Source of the DNA: Dipteris shenzhenensis
Lineage: Eukaryota; Polypodiophyta; Polypodiopsida; Gleicheniales
Length of the DNA stretch: 64,000 nucleotides
NCBI GenBank assembly: GCA_047967505.1
Contig: CM106540.1
Strand: one strand, 5' to 3'
The translations under genes were made by a program, and so were the position numbers. Under the pieces are notes generated by a model that was given only the letters and a program-made list of their open reading frames with translations, did no database searches and was not told the DNA's origin. Shown here piece by piece: positions 59,801 through 64,000 of the stretch (position 1 is the stretch's first letter; every line of letters starts with the position of its first letter).

Positions 59801-61518
59801 CTAAATGAAAGTTGTAACCTGGAATAGTATAGCCAGCTAATTTTTCAGCTGCTTTATTGAAAGACCAAAAATGCTTTCCTGTGGGAGAGTTAACTATCAC
59901 ATAGCAATGTAGGCAGTAGAAGAGACCAAATTCTGTCAACCAAGGTATCCGAAAGAGACTAAATTCTGTCAATCAATGTAGGCGCTGTCAACCAACGTAT
60001 CTGAAAATGGCAGCGGTTATGCGTTTCAGAGACTGTCAGCCTTAATCCCTTCAAAACTCACACACAAAGGATTAATGGGATCCTCTATCCTGCTTGCACA
60101 TTTTGAATGCCCATGCCACAACACCAGACACCACAATGAGCTACTCTAACCAACACAAAGACAAGGTTGCCATAAATTAAAGACAATCACCGTTGTGATA
60201 GCACTGAGTAAAGTTCTATAAGTCAAATGACGCAACAGTGTGCACCCTTCCATTCAAATTGGTCCATCCTTCTTTCGTAAACTGTTGAGTAGTCTACACC
60301 CAGTAAAGATAAGCGGTGGAGGATTGTAAAAATGCTTATTAATTCACTAAACAGGCTTGCCAGGATACACAGAAGCGGAAAAAACTACTTTAATCAAGAC
60401 GTACCTAGTCATGGATGGAAATTTATACTATCTGTCAAAAACAAACACCATACTACCCACTCCAAGTACCAACTTTTCTACGGTACCTACAACTGAGCCC
60501 ACGTGCTATTTGATCTAACAATCATTTAAGTACGCTTGTCCAAAAGCTTGGTAACGTGTCTTAATGCTTTCAAAGTGTGTCCAACTAGCTTATGGCTTCA
60601 CTACATTGGAAAAGAACTCTGGTCAGCACAGACCTAAAATAACTACAGGTTTTGAGAAAGAAGCTGAAGATGGGAGCTTGACAGTGTAAAATAACGCACA
60701 CCTTCTGCATGTAAGCCAATACAATGCATAGACTTTCTACTGGGGATATAAAACGTGGTAAAATAATTTGTGATGGACATGACTGGGTTGTATAATAGCA
60801 AGTTTCAAATTAATCTAGTGCTTTCAAGTAGCTGTGCCAGTGAGGCATTGCTTCATACTAACTTTGTCTCGTGTTGCATCTACAAGAAGGAGTCCTTCAT
60901 AAGTTAATCAAACCCAATCTGACCTAGACAACACCTTAAATTGTGAAAGTCTAATGGAATTCTAGAAGAGACCGCCACTAGCATCCAAAACATCAGTGTG
61001 CCTCAAAAAGGAATAAGTCTTCAGGCTGCAAGCCTTTGCAGAAATAAATTGGACTTACTATAAAGTGTCTGGAGGACCAATTATGGTTACATTCCATTCG
61101 AATATATTAGAATCGTCGACCAGTCCAGCTGAGAAACCCTCCACCGGACGCCTAGACAGATCTGCATCAAAATATGCCAAGCCATACGTAAGTAAAGAGC
61201 TTCCATAGACAAAGCTCTGATAGCAGACCTCGAATCTCTTCACAAACTAAAGACATAGTATCTACGCATGGATGGTTGATTTGCTCGTGATCTACGACAC
61301 TCTGGCCAGCTGTTAACTTCAGGATCGCCAACAAAAGCCAAAAGTAAAGGCGTCTAGACCAGTGTGACGCCGATCAACCTCTGCTTGTGATAGTTCATTG
61401 GATTAGAAAAAATCTAAACGCACCTCTAATAAATCCAAAGGACCCAAATGCCAATTTTGCAATAGTGCGTACCTTTGAGCTGCTTACGGAGGAGGAGGCT
61501 AGCCTGGGTGTCTGCCAT
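32577..61518 (-). CDS. UBC7: UBC7/UBE2G-class ubiquitin-conjugating enzyme E2, six exons
   Basis: E2 enzyme that accepts ubiquitin from E1 on its active-site Cys and passes it on with an E3. The UBC7 class serves ER-associated degradation in yeast, animals and plants (family knowledge). Coding exons: 61518-61473, 61161-61059, 47581-47484, 40304-40204, 39615-39538, 32654-32577; 504 nt including TGA, 167 residues, against 165-170 for the family. All introns are GT-AG and all phases join (1, 2, 1, 0, 0). The fold is complete: helix 1 ([10 protein letters not shown]), [37 protein letters not shown] (79-82), catalytic Cys90 in [11 protein letters not shown], and the class-specific acidic loop [17 protein letters not shown] (95-111). 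The C-terminus ([10 protein letters not shown] .. RQSQEAF) differs from the flowering-plant form. No membrane segment. Introns total about 28.4 kb, full of transposons. It appears intact; transcription is not shown by sequence. Confidence 0.95.
33669..33892 (-). repeat. Family A SINE-like repeat, copy A1 (divergent)
   Basis: In UBC7 intron 5. It shares landmarks with the other family A copies in the same order (plus strand: CCTAGATGAACCCAAGAACATGC, GCAGTTTAACCTCGTGATT, CATATGCCACACACGAATAC, GATGAAGGCTAGCACTAGAG) but is clearly older and has deletions. Confidence 0.55.
34080..34237 (-). repeat. 3' LTR (start) of the minus-strand Copia-3
   Basis: On the minus strand a purine run GCAGGGGGG is followed at 34237 by TGTTAGAATTATTA, the expected start of a 3' LTR after the RNase H end and a short spacer. 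The far LTR end was not located; 34080 is an approximate inner limit. Confidence 0.55.
34275..35045 (-). pseudogene. Copia-3 RNase H region (open)
   Basis: A 256-codon frame in UBC7 intron 5, same strand as UBC7. It carries the RT-RNase H connection ([19 protein letters not shown]), then [37 protein letters not shown] and the [19 protein letters not shown] .. ADIFTKALP terminus. The RNase H catalytic Asp, Glu and Asp appear present. It is one frameshift away from the RT. Confidence 0.9.
34985..35830 (-). pseudogene. Copia-3 reverse transcriptase
   Basis: An open frame from 35773 to 34985 with the entry region starting a little upstream. Motifs: [76 protein letters not shown]. The catalytic box reads [10 protein letters not shown] where the family has Y-V-D-D, a missense change next to the catalytic pair. 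A frame change at about 35050 separates it from RNase H. This is one of the better preserved coding stretches in the window. Confidence 0.9.
36085..36710 (-). pseudogene. Gag-like remnant, probably Gypsy, upstream of Copia-3 RT
   Basis: Minus-strand frames give [35 protein letters not shown] and [12 protein letters not shown], followed by [20 protein letters not shown] and [10 protein letters not shown]-like text. The W-W-x-x-W core and basic tail resemble a Ty3/Gypsy gag rather than a Copia gag. Copia integrase, which should precede the Copia RT, is missing. This looks like a junction between two different elements. Frames shift several times. Confidence 0.4.
36793..36931 (+). repeat. Possible short 5' LTR of Copia-5
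   Basis: TGTTAGGGCACACTAGG at 36793 to TCTACA at 36931 (139 bp), followed one base later by TGGTATTAAAGCAAGG, which resembles the Met-tRNA primer site with two changes. It is short for an LTR, and no 3' partner was found up to the UBC7 exon at 39538. Confidence 0.45.
37250..38335 (+). pseudogene. Copia-5 integrase remnant (plus strand)
   Basis: Antisense to UBC7 within intron 5. It contains the HHCC finger with damage ([14 protein letters not shown] .. [13 protein letters not shown]; the last C-x-x-C has lost its second Cys), the core ([51 protein letters not shown]) and the C-terminal part ([20 protein letters not shown]). At 37672-37697 and 37776-37801 the 26-bp TTTGCTGATTATTTGGCATCACGT.. 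is duplicated, shifting the frame. RT and RNase H are absent downstream. Confidence 0.8.
38804..38835. repeat. (CT)n microsatellite
   Basis: Pure (CT)n of about 32 bp; a short (AT)n run also lies at about 39314-39330. Confidence 0.9.
38865..39224 (+). pseudogene. Possible LINE-type reverse-transcriptase C-terminal remnant
   Basis: A plus-strand frame with one stop reads [11 protein letters not shown] and then [20 protein letters not shown] followed by a basic helix. The C-x(n)-E-x-E-D-E-x-H-x-L-x-x-C spacing resembles the zinc-knuckle tail of some non-LTR RTs. The first C-x-x-C is incomplete. It is short and the call is tentative. Confidence 0.25.
39538..39615 (-). CDS. UBC7: UBC7 exon 5
   Basis: Acceptor GGATGCAG and donor GTAAGT. 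78 nt in phase 0 encode [18 protein letters not shown] and SPANIDAA (117-142), the conserved helix after the active site. Confidence 0.95.
40204..40304 (-). CDS. UBC7: UBC7 exon 4 (catalytic Cys exon)
   Basis: Acceptor TGTTACAG and donor GTATTT. 101 nt encode [15 protein letters not shown] and [19 protein letters not shown] (83-116): the catalytic Cys90 and the acidic loop that separates UBC7/UBE2G (and Cdc34) enzymes from most E2s. Confidence 0.96.
40805..40945 (-). repeat. Family B repeat, copy B1
   Basis: In UBC7 intron 3. It matches the core of B2-B4 (plus strand AAAATGAAAGAGAAGAAAAAAG .. AAGACATACTTAGCAAGC .. GCCCAAGCATAAGCAGCTATACT). The minus strand encodes [19 protein letters not shown], a peptide kept in other copies. 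The TATATACC end is missing here. Confidence 0.75.
40946..45475. other. UBC7 intron 3, interior without recognised gene
   Basis: No recognisable coding motif. A degenerate tandem of about 70 bp lies near 42230-42350 (CTGTCTTCTT.. repeated). A more GC-rich block at 43800-45110 has open frames on both strands (43798-44160 plus, 44480-44830 minus) with no recognised family; it may be an old transposon. Confidence 0.45.
45479..45802 (-). mobile_element. Family A SINE-like repeat, copy A2, with TSD
   Basis: Plus-strand left end ATACCTAGATGAGTCCAGG, right end GGGCTAGCACT. Flanked by AAAGATTGACCTCAT (45464-45478) and AAAGCTTGACCTAAT (45803-45817), 13 of 15 matching. The presumed 5' end is on the right, so the element is on the minus strand, sense to UBC7 intron 3. 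Confidence 0.8.
46235..46549 (-). mobile_element. Family A SINE-like repeat, copy A3, with TSD
   Basis: Same family and orientation as A2, with a small internal deletion near 46512. Flanked by AAAGATAAGCATG (46222-46234) and AAAGATGAGCATG (46550-46562), 12 of 13 matching. Confidence 0.8.
46563..47483. other. UBC7 intron 3, next to exon 3, no recognised feature
   Basis: No recognised coding motif or repeat. It contains the donor side of intron 3 at 47483. Confidence 0.5.
47484..47581 (-). CDS. UBC7: UBC7 exon 3
   Basis: Acceptor GCTGACAG and donor GTAATG. 98 nt encode [20 protein letters not shown] and [12 protein letters not shown] (to residue 82), including the HPN motif that stabilises the E2 active site. 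It lies about 13.5 kb from exon 2. Confidence 0.95.
47582..49209. other. UBC7 intron 2, exon 3 side, with GC-rich block
   Basis: At 48133 TGTTAGAAATAACCC could start an LTR. A GC-rich block follows (48340-49190) with open frames on both strands but only low-complexity Pro/Ala/Cys-rich or GQ-rich products. Direct words such as CAGCCCAACCAGCCC and TGCTGCCCATGTGG repeat. It sits just before a Gypsy RT remnant, so it may be that element's LTR and leader. Confidence 0.4.
49210..49745 (+). pseudogene. Gypsy-2 protease/RT remnant (plus strand)
   Basis: The plus frame [20 protein letters not shown] .. FLDEYRDCF (49230-49380) fits the segment before a Gypsy RT. After stops, RT words appear: [26 protein letters not shown] and [15 protein letters not shown], matching the family's order R-I-D-E-I-L / Y-H-Q-V-R / Y-E-Y-L-x-x-P-F. 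No catalytic F-x-D-D is left. Many stops. Confidence 0.6.
49746..50929. other. UBC7 intron 2 interior, no recognised gene
   Basis: Open frames 49854-50072 and 50012-50296 are uninformative; GATGATGTGGCAATGG-type words repeat around 50130-50175. The 50500-50920 part is pyrimidine-rich with many near-repeats of TTAGCC/CCTAG. Nothing is identified. Confidence 0.4.
50930..51106 (-). repeat. Family B repeat, copy B2
   Basis: Starts at TCGTACAAATTTAGATTTTT and ends at GCCCAAGCATA. It lies head to tail with B3. The minus-strand [22 protein letters not shown] peptide is conserved relative to B1. Confidence 0.75.
51108..51335 (-). repeat. Family B repeat, copy B3
   Basis: The fullest short copy: left end TATATACCTTTGTAAGACC (51111), then CAATCATACAAATTTAGATT, the GA-rich core, AAGACATACTTAGCAAGC and the AAGCAGCTATACTTGGTTTC right end. 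Together with B2 it forms a two-unit tandem. Confidence 0.78.
51735..52070 (-). repeat. Family A SINE-like repeat, copy A4 (array unit 1)
   Basis: TATATACCTAGATGAGAATCC left end and GGCTAGCACTAAAGC right end, full length. Inside the tandem array. Confidence 0.8.
52290..52623 (-). repeat. Family A SINE-like repeat, copy A5 (array unit 2)
   Basis: Full length. GGCAGAAG just left of it and GCAGAAGG just right suggest the remains of the original target-site duplication that preceded the tandem amplification. Confidence 0.8.
52844..53141 (-). repeat. Family A SINE-like repeat, copy A6 (array unit 3)
   Basis: Same unit with two internal deletions (near 52902 and near 53010). Confidence 0.8.
53270..53720 (-). 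repeat. Probable 3' LTR of Gypsy-3 (minus strand)
   Basis: Follows the Gypsy-3 integrase on the minus strand. It contains CTATAAAAGGGG (about 53462-53451), a strong TATA-like box, in AT-balanced non-coding sequence as expected of an LTR. Exact ends and a partner LTR were not found. Confidence 0.4.
53780..54900 (-). pseudogene. Gypsy-3 integrase and C-terminal tail (broken)
   Basis: Minus strand, sense to UBC7, in intron 2. [19 protein letters not shown] (near 54780), then [20 protein letters not shown] and [22 protein letters not shown] (54582-54420), [23 protein letters not shown], and a chromodomain-like tail near 53890-53800 ([17 protein letters not shown]). Core Asp residues are present. 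Frame changes near 54400 and 54600 and several stops break it. Confidence 0.8.
54866..55565 (+). pseudogene. Gypsy-4 RT N-terminal part, split by a family A repeat
   Basis: Plus frame [20 protein letters not shown] .. [11 protein letters not shown] (54880-55030) stops at the inserted repeat A7 and resumes at 55270 with [48 protein letters not shown] and [17 protein letters not shown] (to about 55520). This is the standard start of a Gypsy RT. Palm motifs are missing downstream. It abuts Gypsy-3 in the opposite orientation at about 54860. Confidence 0.75.
55032..55269 (-). mobile_element. Family A SINE-like repeat, copy A7, inserted in Gypsy-4
   Basis: TATATACCTAGATGAATC left end; truncated on the right at CATACTTGAG, that is, at its presumed 5' side. 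CCCCTA flanks both sides (ending at 55031, starting at about 55270), a 6-bp duplication. Removing the repeat lets the Gypsy frame read on. Confidence 0.8.
55720..56215 (+). pseudogene. Gypsy-4 RNase H end and integrase finger
   Basis: [15 protein letters not shown] at about 55880-55922 is the conserved end of Gypsy RNase [22 protein letters not shown] at about 56118-56180 is the start of the integrase zinc finger (H-x-S-P-x-x-G-H-x-G). The intervening part and the palm of the RT are deleted or scrambled. Confidence 0.7.
56216..56722 (-). pseudogene. Gypsy protease region remnant (minus strand)
   Basis: Minus frames: [21 protein letters not shown] (56545-56486), where the family has an L-I/V-D-S/T-G-A-T active site, so that triad is lost; then [17 protein letters not shown] and [20 protein letters not shown] (about 56325-56265), the conserved second half of Gypsy protease. 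It belongs to an element opposite in orientation to Gypsy-4. Confidence 0.65.
56744..57057 (-). mobile_element. Family A SINE-like repeat, copy A8, with 19-bp TSD
   Basis: ACCTAGATGAATCCAGGAAC left end, CATGACGAAGA right end. Flanked by CTGTAAATCGAATGTGTAT (56725-56743) and CTGTAAATCCAATGTGTAT (57058-57076), 18 of 19 matching. This is the clearest evidence of target-primed insertion in the family. Confidence 0.88.
57118..58240 (+). pseudogene. Copia-4 gag, protease and pre-integrase remnant
   Basis: Antisense to UBC7 in intron 2. The gag entry ([10 protein letters not shown]) at about 57160 is shifted by one base into a 361-codon open frame (57192-58277). That frame keeps [18 protein letters not shown] but then replaces the gag core with a purine-rich Arg/Glu/Gly segment (about 57440-57570). 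Protease [12 protein letters not shown] follows (D-T-A-A; the usual third residue is Gly), then [16 protein letters not shown] and [11 protein letters not shown], an intact HHCC finger. The frame leaves Copia at about 58230; integrase core, RT and RNase H are absent. Confidence 0.8.
58230..58415. repeat. Small palindromic (MITE-like) block ending Copia-4
   Basis: GGATTGGATTAG at about 58310 and its reverse complement CTAATCCAATCC at about 58379, with further GCTAATCC/GGATTAGC words between. No clear target-site duplication. Confidence 0.45.
58431..58620. repeat. Tandem duplication, 95-bp unit, two copies
   Basis: TATATGTGTTAGTAGAGAA at 58431 and 58526; the last 70 bases of the two units are identical (TCATAATCCATCTTACATTG .. 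CCATAGCTAGAGC). Very little divergence suggests a young duplication. Confidence 0.9.
58640..59095 (+). pseudogene. Gypsy-5 integrase remnant (plus strand)
   Basis: SCPTCQ (zinc-finger end, about 58674), then [20 protein letters not shown] and [15 protein letters not shown] (58755-58885), matching the Gypsy integrase core around its first Asp (expected D-x-I-T-G-L-P and then G-x-x-x-x-W-x-x-I-D-R-F). A distal piece [12 protein letters not shown] at about 59058-59093 is where integrase meets its tail; the sequence between is deleted. Family B copy B4 begins exactly after it. Confidence 0.7.
59092..59470 (-). repeat. Family B repeat, copy B4 (longest), with conserved reading frame
   Basis: Left end TATATATACCTTTGTAAGAC, same core as B3, an extra about 75 bp at about 59262-59336, and a longer right end. 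On the minus strand 59465-59253 is open from [23 protein letters not shown] then [17 protein letters not shown]. The C-terminal words recur in B1-B3 ([11 protein letters not shown]). The product is not recognised; a captured host exon is possible. Confidence 0.65.
59471..61058. other. UBC7 intron 2, exon 2 side, no recognised feature
   Basis: No coding motif or repeat recognised except a minus open frame 59972-59760 ([18 protein letters not shown]) without known family. Ends at the exon 2 donor. Confidence 0.45.
61059..61161 (-). CDS. UBC7: UBC7 exon 2
   Basis: Acceptor TGATGCAG precedes and donor GTAAGT follows. 103 nt encode residues 16-49 and two bases of Tyr50: [16 protein letters not shown] and [15 protein letters not shown]. 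Intron 1 is only 311 bp. Confidence 0.95.
61473..61518 (-). CDS. UBC7: UBC7 exon 1
   Basis: ATG at 61516-61518 in the good context TTCCACCATGGCA. It encodes [15 protein letters not shown] plus the first base of the next codon, followed by donor GTACGC. This is the N-terminal helix of the E2 fold; the start aligns with the family start. Confidence 0.93.
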
Positions 61519-61711
61519 GGTGGAACAGGAGGCAAAATCGGGCCTGGGTAGCCGGTGAAGGGCTGAGATATGGAGGAAAGGAGGAGGTTGAGTTGGAAAA
61601 GGGGGAATAGGAGCTTTGGAGGAGGGAATGCACCCCACGCACAAAGTGGTCTCCCACAAAGCCAAAAGGCTTCTTCTCCTTCTTCCCAAGGGGACCTCCT
61701 CATAAAGCCAA

Positions 61712-61802
61712 TGGCCTCTCTCTCTCTCTCTCTCTCTCACATGTCTTGATGTGGCCTCTCTTGGCATACTTTAATCATCTCTATCCCCCTCCCCCATATA
61801 CA
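61712..61802 (-). promoter_or_regulatory. Candidate UBC7 promoter: GA tract and TATA-like motif
   Basis: Upstream of the UBC7 ATG the minus strand has a (GA)n tract at about 61737-61712 and, further up, GTGTATATGG at about 61802-61793, a weak TATA-like site about 275 bp before the ATG. The pyrimidine-rich leader between it and the ATG fits a plant 5' UTR. The transcription start is not determinable here. Confidence 0.3.
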
Positions 61803-64000
61803 CCTTTGCTAGCACTTCCCTTTGGGAACACACCTCTAGCATAGAGGAACATACTTTTTTTGGAGCCCTTGGAAATCGGAACATCACGCACTTACTTGCA
61901 GCCACTTGGTTGGATATCTTTCTCGGTCTAGGCATGTGTGCCTCTTGTTCCCCTCTGCCCAATGCCTCACTATGCTTCTCAAAGTTTTCATGCCTTTAGC
62001 TGAATCAATCAATATTTCCAACAAGATGATTCTACACCTTCGCACCTATGGCTTACTACAAGGATGGGTCAAACATGTTCGAAACCTTTAATATGCTCCC
62101 AATCATCACGATTAGTCAATTAGTTCACAAGCACACGAGAGATGGTCTTTAAGAGCATTGCACCACTAGGTATATAGCAACTTGAAAAACTCAAATGTGC
62201 TCAAATTGTTAGATCATAATTAGTTTTGAATTATGTTCAATGCAATGTGATGTATATCCATCATTGCATCGATGAATAAGGTCCAGTTTAGTGGCATTAG
62301 GTCATGTTCATAAGGCATTTACTTGTTCGATTCAATAAATAAAGTTTAGGTAGTTGTGGCCATAGGCGAAGATTATGCAACCAAAATCATGATCAAAAGT
62401 CAAGGTAATGGTATGAGGTCCTAACATAGTCCAAACGTAATGCTAGACCATTAGTATTTTTGCCAACTCTAGTTAGAAGTGCATATAAACCCAACCCTAG
62501 ATAGTAAACCTTAACTAGACCCATGTGACTATATGGATTATCGACCTATGTGAACTCATTCATAAGTGCATTCCTTTAAATAAGGATTTGTGATATGCAT
62601 GGGTAGGGTTCCATTATGTACAAGTGAACATGGCAATATTTTTGTGTGCATGTTCATTGAAGCATCAACTTAATCTTTCATTGGATAGCAACTCAATGGC
62701 ATTTACCTAAGGAAAGATCACACAATTGAAATTGAATAGCAAACTATGGGAGGACTCATAAAGCATGTGCAATCATAACAATTACTCATGGCACACGATA
62801 TGGGGTCCAAATGTGGGGACCCCAACTTGAAGGAACTTTAAAAGCTTGCCAAGGGTACATTCACTTCAAGCCCTTGATCAATACATCAAGCCACCACTTG
62901 ACATCCTTAAACATGTGCCCTAGCATGTCCATATCAAAAGCACTAAACATCACCACATCCTCTCCAAGATATGATCTCCCATAAGTCATCTCCAAGCTTC
63001 CTACAACAAAAGGCAAAGCAAAACAAGGCAAGTCCTCAATATAATGTTCCTATCATCATCTAACAATCAATCTTGACCACAAGAGAAGATTCAACATGCA
63101 AAGCATACAATAATTGCATGAAAATTCAAGAAAAGCGCAAGTTCTCAATAGGAGCAATTCTAAAAGATTTTCCCCATCATCCATCCATCCAAACACATGG
63201 AAATGATGCAAATGCACCCTAGGAAGAGGGGGGAAATCCAGAAGGAAGGTTTATGGCATCATCTCAATAGTGTTTTTGTAATAAAAGGGCATGTGAAAGA
63301 GAGATGTGCTAAGAGCATGGAGAGGCATGAGAACCATGGTGGAGATCCATGGAGAAGAGACTCCTAGAAGAGGAGAAGTGGGGCGACTTGTTTTTGCAAC
63401 ATTTGGGTACCTAAAGAATGAGTTATTTGCTTGCTTATTGCTACCCACATTTATGTAGGGCTCACATAGTTAGAATGGAACTAGTTGATCTAGTAATTCC
63501 CTCCTAGTTTGGTTGGAAGCCCACCATTTTGGAACAAGCTTTTGGTTTAAAGATGTGGGGGTCATGGTTTTCCACACATGGTTTTGTGGCACATGATTTT
63601 TGGTAAACCATGGCTTTGTGTATCCATGATCTTGGTGGACATGGTTTTGGGAGGCCAACTAAGGGGACCTTTTAGCTCATCGTGTTAAAATGAATGGTCT
63701 GGATCTAATCCCTAGACCCAAGTGTAATCTTTTAATGATGCAACCTTGAGGTCTGAGTTCTCTTAGAATTTTACATTAAAAATGGATTCCCACTCTCGTA
63801 ACTCTTAGCCTAATTCTTGGTGACGGTCTCAACTATCCCTATGCTTATGCTTTTCACAACTAATTTTGTGGCATTCTTGGTAACAGTCTCAACTATCCAT
63901 ATGAGTTTTTGGTAATCATATAAGTTTTCCCCATACTAAGAGGTGTCACTTCTCATATGTCTCCATGTAAAAGTGTCCATGGTCCTATGGAGTTGTCGTC
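61803..64000. other. Upstream flank of UBC7, no recognised gene
   Basis: Stop-dense sequence. A degenerate minisatellite of CATGGTTTT words (about 20-24 bp apart) lies at about 63550-63655, and a 60-bp near-duplication (TTCTTGGT..CAGTCTCAACTATCC) at about 63815-63905. Confidence 0.5.

Noticed and set aside
59760-59972. Minus-strand frame with [18 protein letters not shown] in UBC7 intron 2
   Set aside because: Considered as an extra UBC7 exon, but exon 2 and exon 3 already join in phase without it and the E2 fold has no room for it.

Overview
The window reads as nuclear DNA of a large-genome vascular land plant. Evidence: a plant-type UBC7/UBE2G ubiquitin-conjugating enzyme gene with canonical GT-AG introns, many Ty1/Copia and Ty3/Gypsy elements primed by a Met-tRNA-type site, hAT-type MITEs and very abundant (CT)n/(GA)n tracts. 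The E2 C-terminus differs from the flowering-plant form I know and its introns are huge, so a fern or gymnosperm is more likely than an angiosperm. That is inference; species and chromosome cannot be told from the sequence.

Only one clearly intact host gene is present: UBC7 on the minus strand, six short coding exons (504 nt including stop, 167 residues) spread from 61518 down to 32577. All phases join and all ten splice borders are GT/AG. Introns 2, 3 and 5 (about 13.5, 7.2 and 6.9 kb) are packed with transposon debris.

Layout: 1-590, TIR repeat copies. 688-3449, degenerate minus-strand coding remnants of unknown family, with (CT)n tracts between them. 6768-9600, direct repeats split by a hAT-like MITE, a long fold-back, a 0.58-kb CT tract and a tandem duplication. 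11.9-16.8 kb, Copia-1 (5' truncated, gag segment duplicated, 3' LTR unit doubled). 17.2-20.7 kb, a minus-strand Gypsy whose domains lie in permuted order. 21082-26649, Copia-2, complete with two 352-bp LTRs but inactivated mostly by transitions. 26.7-32.5 kb, no gene recognised. 32.6-61.5 kb, UBC7; its intron 5 holds Copia pieces in opposite orientations, and introns 2 and 3 hold Gypsy, Copia and two short dispersed repeat families. 61.8-64 kb, no gene recognised.

The least-explained signal is a SINE-like repeat (family A, about 320 bp). Eight copies were seen, all inside UBC7 introns and all on the transcribed strand; three isolated copies have 13-19-bp target-site duplications. A second family (B, four copies, same strand and introns) appears to share A's terminal motif and preserves a short conserved reading frame. 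No computation was run; alignments and difference counts were made by eye.
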